Assembly (NCBI GenBank): GCA_040755095.1 | Contig: JBFMBH010000012.1 | Span: forward strand, 1-51,498 | Length of the DNA stretch: 51,498 nucleotides | Direction: 5' to 3' | From: Thermodesulfobacteriota bacterium | GTDB taxonomy: Bacteria; Desulfobacterota; Desulfobulbia; Desulfobulbales; JBFMBH01 | Shown: piece after piece, positions 9,414 to 18,192 of the stretch | Numbering within the stretch: position 1 is the first letter of the stretch | How the letters are laid out: each line of letters starts with the position of its first letter | The notes under the pieces: generated by a model | Told to the model about the DNA's origin: nothing | The model's input: the letters and a program-made list of their open reading frames with translations, nothing else | Databases searched by the model: none | Translations under genes and position numbers: made by a program

Positions 9414-10657
9414 GACCCCGCCTCGAAGCGCCTCAGGATCACCACCGCATTGGTGCCGCCAAAGCCGAAGGAGTTGGACATCGCCGCCCGCATGGCCATC
9501 TCCCGCGCCTGGTTGGGCACATAGTCCAGATCGCATTCCGGATCCGGGTGCACCAGGTTGATGGTGGGCGGCGCCTTCTGGTGGTAGAGAGCCAGGGCGG
9601 TGAACACCGACTCGATGCCGCCGGCGCCCCCCAGCATATGACCGGTCATGGACTTGGTGGAGCTCACCGCCAGCCGGTACGCCTCGGCCCCGAACACGGT
9701 CTTGATCGCCCGGGTCTCGCAGATGTCGTTCAGGGGCGTCGAGGTGCCATGGGCGTTGATGTAGTCGATGTCCGCCGGGCCGAGGCCGGCATCGTCCAGG
9801 GCCATCTGCATGGAGCGGGCGGCCCCCTCGCCGTCCTCCGGCGGGGCCGCCATGTGGAAGGCGTCGCCCGTAAGGCCGTAGCCGGCCATTTCGGCGTAGA
9901 TGGTCGCCCCCCGGGCCTGGGCGTGCTCCAGGGATTCCAGGATCAGCATGCCGGCGCCTTCTGCCACCACGAAGCCGTCCCGATCCCGGTCGAAGGGCCG
10001 GGAGGCCAGGGTCGGCTCGTCGTTGCGGCGGGACAGGGCCTTCATGGCGCCAAAGCCGGACAGGGTGAGCGGGCAGATCACCGACTCCGAGCCGCCGGTG
10101 ATGGCGGCGTCGCAGATCCCCTCGCGGATCTGGCGAAACGCCTCGCCCACCGCATGGGTGCCGGCGGCGCAGGCCGTGCTCACCGCCAGGTTCGGGCCCT
10201 TGGCCCCTGAGGCGATGGAGATCTGGCCGGCGGACATGTTGGGGATGACCATGGGAATGAAAAAGGGCGTCATCCGCTTCGGCCCCTTGTCCAGGATCAC
10301 CAGATGGTACTTCTCGATGGTGGACAGCCCGCCCAGGCCGCAGCCGGTGATCACCCCCACCCGGGTGGCGTTCTCCGGGGTGATGGCCAGCCGGGCGTCA
10401 CTCACCGCCATGCTCGCCGCGGCCATGGCGTATTGGATGAAAGGATCGAGGTGGCGGGCCAGCTTCTTGTCGATAAAGGCCTCGGGATCGAAATCCTTGA
10501 CCTCGGCGGCGATCCGCACCTCGAAGCCACTGGCATCAAAGCGGGTGATGGGACCGAGGCCGCTCTCCCCCCGGCACAAGGCCTGCCACGTCTTGTCCAC
10601 CCCGGTTCCCAGAGGGGTGACCAGCCCAAGACCGGTAACCACTACGCGTCGTCGCAA
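9410..10657 (-). CDS. fabF: beta-ketoacyl-ACP synthase II
   Basis: 415 residues. The elongating condensing enzyme of type II fatty acid synthesis. The catalytic triad is visible: nucleophile Cys in STACAAGTHAVGEA, first His in NAHGTSTPLND, and Lys/His in STKSMTGHMLGGAGG. Start is TTG at 10657 (frame begins MRRRVVVTGLGLVTPLG), with GAGGAGG about 6 bases before it; no ATG fits as well. It follows acpP by about 100 bases and is coupled to rpiB by a 4-base overlap. Confidence 0.96.
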   Translation of the reverse strand: MRRRVVVTGLGLVTPLGTGVDKTWQALCRGESGLGPITRFDASGFEVRIAAEVKDFDPEAFIDKKLARHLDPFIQYAMAAASMAVSDARLAITPENATRVGVITGCGLGGLSTIEKYHLVILDKGPKRMTPFFIPMVIPNMSAGQISIASGAKGPNLAVSTACAAGTHAVGEAFRQIREGICDAAITGGSESVICPLTLSGFGAMKALSRRNDEPTLASRPFDRDRDGFVVAEGAGMLILESLEHAQARGATIYAEMAGYGLTGDAFHMAAPPEDGEGAARSMQMALDDAGLGPADIDYINAHGTSTPLNDICETRAIKTVFGAEAYRLAVSSTKSMTGHMLGGAGGIESVFTALALYHQKAPPTINLVHPDPECDLDYVPNQAREMAMRAAMSNSFGFGGTNAVVILRRFEAGS

Positions 10658-10759
10658 GGCTTCCTCCTCAAAACGGCTGGGCGCCGGCAGCCGCGCCAGC
10701 AGCCACCGCCGCCCAGGTCACGCGGCCTCCCACCGATGCCCCCCTGCCCGGCGGGACTC

Positions 10760-10993
10760 TCAGGCGGTTTCCGCCTTGATATGCTCGATGGCATCCTTGA
10801 CGGTGCGGATCTTCTCCGCCTTCTCATCGGGAATCTCCACGTCAAAGGCCTCTTCCATGGCCATGATCAGCTCCACGAGGTCCAGGGAATCGGCGCCGAG
10901 ATCGTCCACAAAGGATGCCTCCGGCTGGACCTTGGACCGGTCCACACTGAGCTGCTCGACAATGATGTTGGTCACCTTCTCTTCCACGGACAT
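10760..10993 (-). CDS. acpP: acyl carrier protein
   Basis: 77 residues, acidic, four-helix ACP. The phosphopantetheine serine is in [13 protein letters not shown]. Start ATG at 10993 with a GGAGGA-rich leader. It carries the growing chain for FabG, FabF and FabH encoded around it. The order fabG-acpP-fabF is the classical one. No oddities. Confidence 0.97.
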   Translation of the reverse strand: MSVEEKVTNIIVEQLSVDRSKVQPEASFVDDLGADSLDLVELIMAMEEAFDVEIPDEKAEKIRTVKDAIEHIKAETA

Positions 10994-11089
10994 AGGTTCT
11001 TCTTCCTCCTCTTGGCTCCTTCCTCTGAGACAGTCCCCGACCCGGCCTGGCGCCCGGCACCACGCCGCGCTGCCGCCGGTCCAGGGCTC

Positions 11090-11836
11090 TTAGCCCATGA
11101 ACAGGCCGCCGTTGACGTGGATCACCTGGCCGGTGATGTAGCCGGCCTCGCCGGAGGCCAGGAAGGCCACGGCTGCGGCGACATCCGCCGGAGATCCCAT
11201 CCTCGCCATGGGGATCTCGGCCAGAATCTTGTCTTTGGCCGTCTGGGGCAAAACGGCGGTCATCTCGGTATCGATATAGCCGGGGGCGACGGCATTGACG
11301 GTCACCCCCCGGCCGGCCAGCTCCCGGGCCAGGGAGCGGGTGAGCCCCAGGAGGCCGGCCTTGGCAGCGGCGTAGTTGGCTTGGCCGGCGTTGCCGGTGG
11401 CGCCGATCACCGAGCTGACGGCGATGATCCGGCCGCCGCGCTGCTTGATCATCGGCCGGCACACCGCCTTCATACAATGGAAGGCGCCCTTGAGGTTGGT
11501 GGCCAGCACCGCGTCCCAGTCCGCCTCCTTCATGGTTGCCAGCAGGCCATCCCGGGTGATGCCGGCGTTGGACACCAGGATGTCCAGCCGGCCAGCCTCG
11601 GCGAGCACCTCCTTGATGCCCGCCGCGCAGGCCTCGCCGGCCGCGACATCGAAGGGGGCCAGGAGTGCCCGGCCGCCGGCCGCGACGATCGCCGCCTCGG
11701 TCTCCTGGGCGGCCTCCGGCCGGCTGACGAAGTTGATCGCCACCAGGGCTCCCCGGCGGGCCAGTTCCATGGCAATGGCCCGGCCGATGCCGCGGCTGCC
11801 GCCCGTAACCAGGGCCACCTTGCCAGCAAGGCTCAT
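11090..11836 (-). CDS. fabG: 3-oxoacyl-ACP reductase
   Basis: 248 residues, SDR fold. NADPH-binding TGGSRGIGRA at the N-terminus, SNAGIT for the catalytic Asn region, and the Ser-Tyr-Lys set in SSVIGATGNAGQANYAAAKAG. Reduces the 3-oxoacyl-ACP made by FabF and FabH. Its ATG overlaps the etfA stop (ATGA), so fabG is translationally coupled to an electron-transfer flavoprotein gene. In most genomes it would follow fabD. Confidence 0.95.
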   Translation of the reverse strand: MSLAGKVALVTGGSRGIGRAIAMELARRGALVAINFVSRPEAAQETEAAIVAAGGRALLAPFDVAAGEACAAGIKEVLAEAGRLDILVSNAGITRDGLLATMKEADWDAVLATNLKGAFHCMKAVCRPMIKQRGGRIIAVSSVIGATGNAGQANYAAAKAGLLGLTRSLARELAGRGVTVNAVAPGYIDTEMTAVLPQTAKDKILAEIPMARMGSPADVAAAVAFLASGEAGYITGQVIHVNGGLFMG

Positions 11837-13029
11837 GAGCGCTCCTCCTCCGCCTTCAGGGCATCCACCAGTCGGGGCAGAATGGCAAAAAGATCCCCCA
11901 CCACCCCGTAATGGGCGACATCGAAAATCGGCGCGTGCGGATCCCGGTTGATGGCGATGATGGTCTCAGCCGACTGCATGCCCACCAAATGCTGGATGGC
12001 GCCGGAGATGCCGCAGGCGATGTAGAGCTTGGGGGCCACGGTCTTGCCGGTCTGGCCGACCTGGTGGCAGTGGGGGATCCAGCCGCTGTCCACCGCGGCC
12101 CGGGAGGCGCCCACCGCCCCGCCCAGAAGCTGGGCCAGCTCGGACAGCAGGGCGAAGCCCCGGGTGTCCTCCAGGCCGCGGCCGCCAGCCACCACCACGT
12201 CCGCCTCGGTCAGACGGGCGGTGTCGCCGGCGGTGGCCACCGAGCGTACAACCTGAATGCGCGAGGCCAGGCGCGCGGGCGCCGGCCGCACCGGGACGAT
12301 GGCGCCGGTCCTGGCCGGATCCCGGGGCAGCGGCCGCATCACCTTGGGCCGGACCGTGGCCATCTGCGGCCGGGTGTGGGGACAGACAATGGTGGCCATG
12401 ATGTTGCCGCCAAAGGCGGGACGGGTCTGGAGGAGCGCCCCGTCCTCCGGCCGGATCGCAAGCTCGGTGCAGTCGGCGGTAAGCCCGGTGCCCAGCATGG
12501 TGGCCACCCGAGGAATGACCGAGCGCCCCACCGCCGTGGCACCGGCGAGCACGATCTCCGGCCGCACGTCCCGGACCAGATCCGCCAGCACATTGCCGTA
12601 GGCATCGTCGGTGAACGCGGCCAGGGCCGGGTCGTCCACCACGTACACCGTATCGGCGCCCTGGGCGACCAGCTCCTCCGGCACGCCGTCCAGCCGGTGG
12701 CCCAGGAGCACCGCGGCCAGGGGCGCCCGCCGCTGGTCGGCCAGCCGGCGGCCGGCGCCCAGGAGCTCGAAGGCTACCGGCGCGGTGCGGCCCTGGCGGT
12801 GCTCGGCAAAGACCAGCACCCCGGACCAGGCAGCAAGATCAGCGACCGGGGCGGGCTGATCCCGGACAATGGCCAGGGCGCCGGCCTCGCAGGCCTCGAC
12901 GCAGGCGCCGCACAGGGTGCAGGCGTCCGAGACCTGGGGCCGGCTGTCGTGCAGGGTGATGGCGCCAAAGGAGCAGGTCTCCTGGCAGAGCCCACAGCCG
13001 ATGCAGCGTTCGTGATCGATGACCAGCAT
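11833..13029 (-). CDS. etfA: electron transfer flavoprotein alpha subunit with N-terminal 2x[4Fe-4S] ferredoxin domain
   Basis: 398 residues against about 320 for a plain EtfA. The extra N-terminus (1-60) holds two cluster motifs, [11 protein letters not shown] and [11 protein letters not shown]. The rest is EtfA, with the C-terminal FAD-binding block [20 protein letters not shown]. Ferredoxin-extended EtfA subunits occur in electron-bifurcating acyl-CoA/enoate reductase systems such as the caffeyl-CoA reductase complex, where the clusters pass electrons on. Gene order etfB-etfA with 47 bases between them, right after an acyl-CoA dehydrogenase gene, indicates a three-subunit enzyme. The stop overlaps fabG. 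Whether this ETF truly bifurcates cannot be read from sequence alone. Confidence 0.92.
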   Translation of the reverse strand: MLVIDHERCIGCGLCQETCSFGAITLHDSRPQVSDACTLCGACVEACEAGALAIVRDQPAPVADLAAWSGVLVFAEHRQGRTAPVAFELLGAGRRLADQRRAPLAAVLLGHRLDGVPEELVAQGADTVYVVDDPALAAFTDDAYGNVLADLVRDVRPEIVLAGATAVGRSVIPRVATMLGTGLTADCTELAIRPEDGALLQTRPAFGGNIMATIVCPHTRPQMATVRPKVMRPLPRDPARTGAIVPVRPAPARLASRIQVVRSVATAGDTARLTEADVVVAGGRGLEDTRGFALLSELAQLLGGAVGASRAAVDSGWIPHCHQVGQTGKTVAPKLYIACGISGAIQHLVGMQSAETIIAINRDPHAPIFDVAHYGVVGDLFAILPRLVDALKAEEERS

Positions 13030-13076
13030 GGGGAGCGTTTCCCGAGAAGAAGGCTTGAACCACCGGCCCCGCGGGC

Positions 13077-13856
13077 TCAGCCGATGGAGGAGCGCAGGCA
13101 GGCTACCAGGGCTGCCACCTGCTCTTGCGGCGAGCCGTCCAGCATGCGGGCCTGGCGCTGGCGGCTGGGGGCGAAGACCCGCACCACCTGGGTGAAGCTG
13201 CCGGCCAGGCCGCAGCTCGCCGGATCAGCACCGAGATCCGCGGCCGCAAGCCGGGGGATGGCCAGCTTGGCGGCCCGCATCTTGCCCTTCAGGGATGGCA
13301 GGCGCGGCTCGTTGATCTCCCGGACCACGGTGACCAGGCAGGGCAGAGGCGCCAGCACCTCGTCGTAGCCGTCGTCCATGACCCGCTCCAGCCGCAGGCC
13401 GCCTTCTGCCAGCTCCAGCCGCCGGGCGTAGCTGACGAAAGGCATGTCCAACCGCTCGGCCAGGCCTGGCCCCACCTGGGCGGTATCGCCGTCGATGGCC
13501 TGCTTGCCGCACAGGACCACATCAGCCCCCCCCAGATGGCGAATAGTCGCCGCCAGGGTGTAGGTGGTGGCCCAGGTGTCGGCGCCGGCAAAGGCGCGGT
13601 CCGAGACCAGAACCGCCTCGTCGGCACCGCAGGCCACGGCCTCCCGCAGGGTAGCCTCGGCCTGCGGCGGTCCCATGCTGAGGGCCGTGACCGTGCCGCC
13701 GGCCGCCTCCCTGAGGCGCACCCCAGCCTCCAGGGCGTGCCGGTCGTAGGGGTTCATGATGCTGGCCACCCCTTCCCGGGCCATGGTGTTGGTCTGGGGA
13801 TCCAGCCGGACGTCTTTGGTATCCGGAACCTGCTTGATACAGACGATGATGCGCAT
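13077..13856 (-). CDS. etfB: electron transfer flavoprotein beta subunit
   Basis: 259 residues. EtfB signature: MRIIVCIKQVPDTKDV at the start, MNPYDRHALEAGVRL, CGKQAIDGDTAQVGPGLAE, and REINEPRLPSLKGKM near residue 190. The DGDTAQVGP segment is the one that contacts the second flavin in ETF dimers. ATG at 13856. It pairs with the ferredoxin-EtfA downstream and serves the acyl-CoA dehydrogenase upstream. The 152-base gap before it contains inverted repeats, so it may have an extra regulatory or processing point. Confidence 0.94.
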   Translation of the reverse strand: MRIIVCIKQVPDTKDVRLDPQTNTMAREGVASIMNPYDRHALEAGVRLREAAGGTVTALSMGPPQAEATLREAVACGADEAVLVSDRAFAGADTWATTYTLAATIRHLGGADVVLCGKQAIDGDTAQVGPGLAERLDMPFVSYARRLELAEGGLRLERVMDDGYDEVLAPLPCLVTVVREINEPRLPSLKGKMRAAKLAIPRLAAADLGADPASCGLAGSFTQVVRVFAPSRQRQARMLDGSPQEQVAALVACLRSSIG

Positions 13857-13886
13857 GGGGTGTCGCTCTGCTGCCCGACGAACCGT

Positions 13887-13998
13887 GGAATGTCCAACAA
13901 GGAATATCGAAGGTTGACGGGACCGGTCGTTGCCGTTTCAGGTCAGTGCGGCCGGTCCCTTCTGCGGTTGGACATTCCCTGCTCGATATTCAATCTTC
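13887..13998 (-). repeat. complex inverted repeat between the acyl-CoA dehydrogenase gene and etfB
   Basis: A perfect 12-base inverted pair, GGAATGTCCAAC at 13887-13898 and GTTGGACATTCC at 13967-13978, encloses a second perfect pair, GGGACCGG at 13919-13926 and CCGGTCCC at 13952-13959. A third pair, GAATATCGA at 13902-13910 and TCGATATTC at 13983-13991, crosses the first. The stretch is AT-richer than its surroundings and has no coding sense. It looks like a small mobile palindromic repeat and would fold strongly in RNA. Confidence 0.6.
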
Positions 13999-14008
13999 GT
14001 CTTGGTCC

Positions 14009-15169
14009 TTACCGGCTGTACTCCTTGTTGAGCTCCTGGCCGATGACGTTGCGCTGGATCTGGTTGGTGCCCTCGTAGATCTGCAGGATCTTGGCATCCC
14101 GCATCATCTTTTCCACCGGATACTCCCGCATGTAGCCGTAGCCGCCCAGAACCTGCACCGCGTCGGTGGTCACCTTCATGGCCATGTCGGTGGCAAAGAC
14201 CTTGCACATGGAGGAGGGCTTGGACATGCTTTCGGGATGCGCGCTGATGTGCTTGGCCGCGGCGTACACCAGGGCCCGGGCCGCCTCCAGCTCGGTCGCC
14301 ATGTCCGCCAGCATGTGCTGCATGGCCTGGAAGGCGATGATGGGCTTGCCGAACTGGACCCGCTGCTTGGCGTAGCTCACCGCCTCGTCCAGGGCGGCCT
14401 GGGCCAGGCCCACCCCCAGAGCGGCGATGCCTGGCCGGGAAAGATCCAGGGTCTTCATGACGGTGATGAAGCCCGAGCCTTGCCGCCCCACCATCCGGTC
14501 CCTGGGGACCCGGCAGTCCTTCATGATGAGCTCCCGGGTGGAGGAGGCCCGGATGCCCATCTTCTTCTCTTTCTTGCCGCAGGAGAAGCCCGGATCAGAC
14601 GCCTCCACCACGAACATGGAGGCGCCCCGCGGCCCTTTGTTGCGATCGGTGATGGCGACCACGGTGTAGATGTCCGCCTCGCCGCCGTTGGTGATCCATT
14701 GTTTGGTGCCGTTGAGGACCCAGGAGTCGCCGTCCTGAACGGCGGTGGTCTGGATGGCCGAGGCGTCGGAGCCGGCATTGGCCTCGGTGAGGGCGAAGGC
14801 GGAGCGCCGGGCGCCATTGGCCACGTCCGGCAGATACCTGGCCTTGAGGTCGTCGCTGCCGGCCAGGAGGATGGGATAGGCGCCCAGGGCGCTGGCGGCG
14901 TAGCTGGTGGCCACCGCCACGCAGCCCCGGCCCAGCTGCTCCAGGCAGAGCACCACCTCGAAGGGGCCGCCGCCCAGGCCGCCGTACTGCTCAGGGATAT
15001 AGAGCCCGAAAAGGTCGGCCTGGGCCATGGCCGCCAGGATCTCGGCGGGGAACTCCTCCCGCTCGTCCAGCTCGGCTCGCTGGGGGATGATCTTGTCGTC
15101 GGCGATCTGGCGGGCCAGATCGACGATCATCCGCTGCTCATCAGAAAGAAAATAGTCCACGGCGCTCAC
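14009..15169 (-). CDS. acyl-CoA dehydrogenase (butyryl-CoA dehydrogenase type)
   Basis: 386 residues, standard ACAD length. Complete fold: N-terminal helical domain (FLSDEQRMIVDLARQIAD), middle barrel (ALTEANAGSD, WITNGGEADIY), and the catalytic glutamate in LQIYEGTNQIQRNVI at the C-terminus. The enzyme introduces or reduces the alpha-beta double bond of acyl thioesters and exchanges electrons with ETF. Start set at GTG 15169; another GTG follows three codons later. It lies between fabH and etfBA inside the fatty-acid synthesis operon, so an enoyl reduction role in synthesis is as plausible as beta-oxidation. The substrate carrier (CoA or ACP) cannot be decided here. Confidence 0.92.
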   Translation of the reverse strand: MSAVDYFLSDEQRMIVDLARQIADDKIIPQRAELDEREEFPAEILAAMAQADLFGLYIPEQYGGLGGGPFEVVLCLEQLGRGCVAVATSYAASALGAYPILLAGSDDLKARYLPDVANGARRSAFALTEANAGSDASAIQTTAVQDGDSWVLNGTKQWITNGGEADIYTVVAITDRNKGPRGASMFVVEASDPGFSCGKKEKKMGIRASSTRELIMKDCRVPRDRMVGRQGSGFITVMKTLDLSRPGIAALGVGLAQAALDEAVSYAKQRVQFGKPIIAFQAMQHMLADMATELEAARALVYAAAKHISAHPESMSKPSSMCKVFATDMAMKVTTDAVQVLGGYGYMREYPVEKMMRDAKILQIYEGTNQIQRNVIGQELNKEYSR

Positions 15170-15230
15170 CCTGTGCCCTAGGGATTGGTCTTAGCGGAGG
15201 TATCCTGTGGCTGCCCATGGAGACGGACCG

Positions 15231-16208
15231 CTACCAGCGAACAACGGCCGCCCCCCAAGTGAAACCGCCGCCAAACGCACAGAGGAGCACTGCATCGCCC
15301 CGTCGGATCCGACCTTCCCGCACCGCCTCGTCCAGGGCGATGGGGATGCTGGCGGCAGAAGTATTACCATACTTGTCGATGTTTAAGTAGAACTTTTCCA
15401 GGGGCAAACCGAGGCGCTCCGCCAGGCTGGCGACGATGCGGACATTGGCCTGGTGGGGGATCACCAGATCGATCTGGCCCAGATCAAGACCGGCGTCGGC
15501 CAGGACTGCCACCGCGGCCTGCTCCATGGCCCGGACCGCGTAGCGGAACACCTCCCGGCCCTGCATGCGGATATAGGAGCCGTCGTTGTCCGGGCTGGCC
15601 AGGGCCGGGTTGCGGCTGGGCGCGCCGTGCATGGACAGGAGGCTCCACAGCCGGCCGTCCGAGTAGAGGCGCGTCGCCAAAAGCCCGTGGCCGTTGTCGC
15701 TGCCGGTGACCACACAGGCGCCGGCGCCATCGCCGAAAAGCACACAGGTGCCCCGGTCCTGCCAGTTGACCCGGCCGGACAGGGTCTCGGCGCCCAGCAC
15801 CAGCGCGCGCAGGTGGGGCTGCTGGCGGACAAAGCGCTCCGCCACCGCCAGGGCGTAAACGAACCCGGCACAGGCGGCGTTGAGGTCAAAGGCAAAGGCG
15901 CGTCCCGCGCCGAGAGCCTGCTGCACCAGACACGCCGCCGAGGGCATGGTCATGTCCGGGGTGATGGTGGCGGTCACGATCATGTCCAGATCGTCCGGCC
16001 CCCAGCCCGCCATGAGCAGCGCCCGCTGGCCGGCTTCCACCGCCAGCCGCGAGGTGGTGTCTCCCTGCCCCGCAATCCGTCTGGTCGAGATGCCGGTCCG
16101 GGTGGTGATCCACTCGTCCGAGGTGTCGACCATCCGCTCCAGATCGCGGTTGCTGAGAACCGTGGCGGGCAGACAGGAGCCGGTGCCGGCGATCACCATC
16201 CGGTTCAC
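15231..16208 (-). CDS. fabH: beta-ketoacyl-ACP synthase III
   Basis: 325 residues. Starts fatty acid synthesis by condensing acetyl-CoA with malonyl-ACP. Catalytic Cys in LNAACAGFVYAL, His in IPHQANVRI, Asn in YGNTSAASIPIAL; these form the FabH Cys-His-Asn triad. The start is GTG at 16208, whose GTGA overlaps the plsX stop. It is followed about 60 bases on by the acyl-CoA dehydrogenase gene rather than fabD, the usual neighbour. Confidence 0.96.
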   Translation of the reverse strand: MNRMVIAGTGSCLPATVLSNRDLERMVDTSDEWITTRTGISTRRIAGQGDTTSRLAVEAGQRALLMAGWGPDDLDMIVTATITPDMTMPSAACLVQQALGAGRAFAFDLNAACAGFVYALAVAERFVRQQPHLRALVLGAETLSGRVNWQDRGTCVLFGDGAGACVVTGSDNGHGLLATRLYSDGRLWSLLSMHGAPSRNPALASPDNDGSYIRMQGREVFRYAVRAMEQAAVAVLADAGLDLGQIDLVIPHQANVRIVASLAERLGLPLEKFYLNIDKYGNTSAASIPIALDEAVREGRIRRGDAVLLCAFGGGFTWGAAVVRW

Positions 16209-17251
16209 CGTCCGTCCCCCCCCGGCGGCATCGCCGCACCCTCCGCAGCGGTCAGATGGGCGGCGGCGGCCAAGAGCTCCAGCAGATGCTCATTCACGTG
16301 CCGCTCCACCCCTTCTCCCGCCATCCGGATCGCGTTCATGATCGCCTTGGCGTTGGATCGACCGTGGCAGACGATCCCGGTGCCTTTGAGCCCCAGAAGA
16401 GGCGCGCCCCCATATTCGGCGTAGTCCACCCGGCGGCGGAACGCCTTGAAGGCCCGCTTGGCCAGAAGGTAGCCCACCTTGGCCAGGAAGGTCCGCTCCA
16501 GCTCCAGCCGCAGCATGGCCACCAGGGCCTCGGCCAGCCCTTCGGACAGCTTGAGGCAGACATTGCCCACAAAGCCGTCACAGACGATGACGTCCACGTC
16601 GCCCAGAAAGGTGTCCCGGCCCTCCACGTTGCCCACATAGTTGAGGCTGCTCTTCTGGAAGAGGTCGTGGGCCTTCTTGACCAGGGCATTGCCCTTGCCG
16701 CCCTCCTCGCCGATGCTCAAGAGCCCCACCCGGGGTCGCTCTCTGCCCAGGGCGCAGGCCGAAAAGGCGGCGGCCATCAGGCCGAACTGGAACAGATGCT
16801 GGGGCCGGCAATCGACGTTGGCCCCCACGTCCATCATGACCAGCGGGTCCTTGAGGGTGGGGAAGATGCTGGCGATGCCCGGCCGGGCCACGCCCTTCAG
16901 GCGGCCGAAGGTGGTGACCGCGGCCGCCATGGTGGCGCCGGAGTTGCCGGCCGAGACCACGGCGTCGGCCTCGCCCCGCCGGACCAGCTCGCAGGCCCGG
17001 ACGATGGACGAGTCCTTCTTGCGCTTCACCGCCTCGATGGGCGCCTCGTCCATGGCCACCACCTGGGAGGCGTGGACGATGGACAGACCGGGTCCCTCGC
17101 CGGACATGGCCTCCAGGGCTGCTCGCAGCACCGGTTCGTCACCCACCAGGACCACGTCCAGGTGGAAGAGCTGGGCCGCCTGAACCGCCCCGGCAACGAG
17201 CTCGACCGGTCCCCGATCGCCGCCCATAGCGTCCAAGGCTATCCGCGGCAC
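16205..17251 (-). CDS. plsX: phosphate acyltransferase PlsX
   Basis: 348 residues. Converts acyl-ACP to acyl phosphate for phospholipid synthesis. Conserved N-terminus RIALDAMGGDRGP, then GNSGATMAAAVTTFGRLKGVARPGIAS and MMDVGANVDCRPQHL, then CDGFVGNVCLKLSEGLA. Start is GTG at 17251 with GGGGAG 7 bases before it. It lies 12 bases after rpmF and overlaps fabH; rpmF-plsX-fabH is a conserved order. Confidence 0.96.
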   Translation of the reverse strand: MPRIALDAMGGDRGPVELVAGAVQAAQLFHLDVVLVGDEPVLRAALEAMSGEGPGLSIVHASQVVAMDEAPIEAVKRKKDSSIVRACELVRRGEADAVVSAGNSGATMAAAVTTFGRLKGVARPGIASIFPTLKDPLVMMDVGANVDCRPQHLFQFGLMAAAFSACALGRERPRVGLLSIGEEGGKGNALVKKAHDLFQKSSLNYVGNVEGRDTFLGDVDVIVCDGFVGNVCLKLSEGLAEALVAMLRLELERTFLAKVGYLLAKRAFKAFRRRVDYAEYGGAPLLGLKGTGIVCHGRSNAKAIMNAIRMAGEGVERHVNEHLLELLAAAAHLTAAEGAAMPPGGDGR

Positions 17252-17263
17252 GGGCTGGCTCCC

Positions 17264-17452
17264 CTAGGACTCAACCTCGTCCATGCGGATGACGCTCCGG
17301 TCCTTGTAGAAGCCGCAACCGCCGCAAAGCCGATGCGGCAGCTTGGGCGCCTGGCACTTGGGGCAGGTGGCGATGGTGGTGGGATTGAGGGCGTCATGAG
17401 CCCGGCGCTTATGGGTCCGGGCGTGGGAATGACGTCGTTTGGGAAGCGCCAT
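17264..17452 (-). CDS. rpmF: 50S ribosomal protein L32
   Basis: 62 residues. Basic N-terminus MALPKRRHSHARTHKRRAHD is the L32 signature, followed by a zinc ribbon CPKC...CGGC (the cysteine-bearing form). Start ATG at 17452. Sits between yceD and plsX, the normal place. Confidence 0.97.
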   Translation of the reverse strand: MALPKRRHSHARTHKRRAHDALNPTTIATCPKCQAPKLPHRLCGGCGFYKDRSVIRMDEVES

Positions 17453-17579
17453 GATGATCTCTCCTGATGCCGGCCAGGGGCTTCCCTGACCGTCAATCAA
17501 TAAGCGGCCCGCCAGGGCCGCGCCTCGTGCCTCTTCGTTGCCTCCACGTGCTGCCACGCTGCCGGCGGCACGTTCGCCA

Positions 17580-18110
17580 TCAATCCTTGCCAGGGCCACT
17601 CCCCTTGGCGAGAGTCGCCAGAGCCGCGAAGGGGGATCGGCCGATCTCCGGCCGGCAGTGGCAGGCCTGCAGCCGGCGGTTCGCCCCGCAGACCGGGCAC
17701 AATCCGGGGCAGTCGTCGGCGCACAGCCTCTTCTGGGGCAGAGCCAGAAAAAGCTGCTGCCGCAGCAAGCTCTCCACCTCCACCACCGGCTCCTCCAGGA
17801 GCACGGTGTCGGTGTCTTCCTCTTCCTCCGGCCCGCCGCCAAGATCCGGCTCCGGGGCACCGGCGACCTCCAGGACCAGCTGCACCCGCTCGTCCACCGG
17901 CAGCACCAACGGCCCCAGGCAGCGATCGCAGGCCAGGATCAGGCTGAGCACCAGCTCCAGGTCGCACAGCACCCGCTCTCCCCGGCGCTCCAGATGCAGC
18001 CGGGCCCGGATCGGCCCCTGGACGGTGAGCTCATCCCCGGGGAGCCAGCTCGGATCGTCGAGGCTGACCGTCAACCCCTGGTCCGGGATGTCTTCAAAGC
18101 GGATGCGCAC
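17580..18110 (-). CDS. yceD: DUF177/YceD family protein
   Basis: 176 residues. YceD family, found almost universally just before rpmF and linked to 23S rRNA processing or ribosome assembly. CDRCLGPL in the middle and the C-terminal DDCPGLCPVCGANRR block, each with cysteines that may bind metal, are typical. An acidic insert (EEEEDTD) separates the halves. The start is GTG at 18110 (frame MRIRFEDIPDQG). A strong sigma70-like promoter lies about 80 bases upstream, so this is the first gene of the fatty-acid operon. A gap of 127 bases to rpmF shows nothing notable. Confidence 0.88.
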   Translation of the reverse strand: MRIRFEDIPDQGLTVSLDDPSWLPGDELTVQGPIRARLHLERRGERVLCDLELVLSLILACDRCLGPLVLPVDERVQLVLEVAGAPEPDLGGGPEEEEDTDTVLLEEPVVEVESLLRQQLFLALPQKRLCADDCPGLCPVCGANRRLQACHCRPEIGRSPFAALATLAKGSGPGKD

Positions 18111-18192
18111 GAAGGCCCACGGCTCCCGCTCGGCCTGCGCCTGGTCCCGGAGAACGGCTCCGGCCGGGCTGGGCCGAAAAAATGAAACGTTG

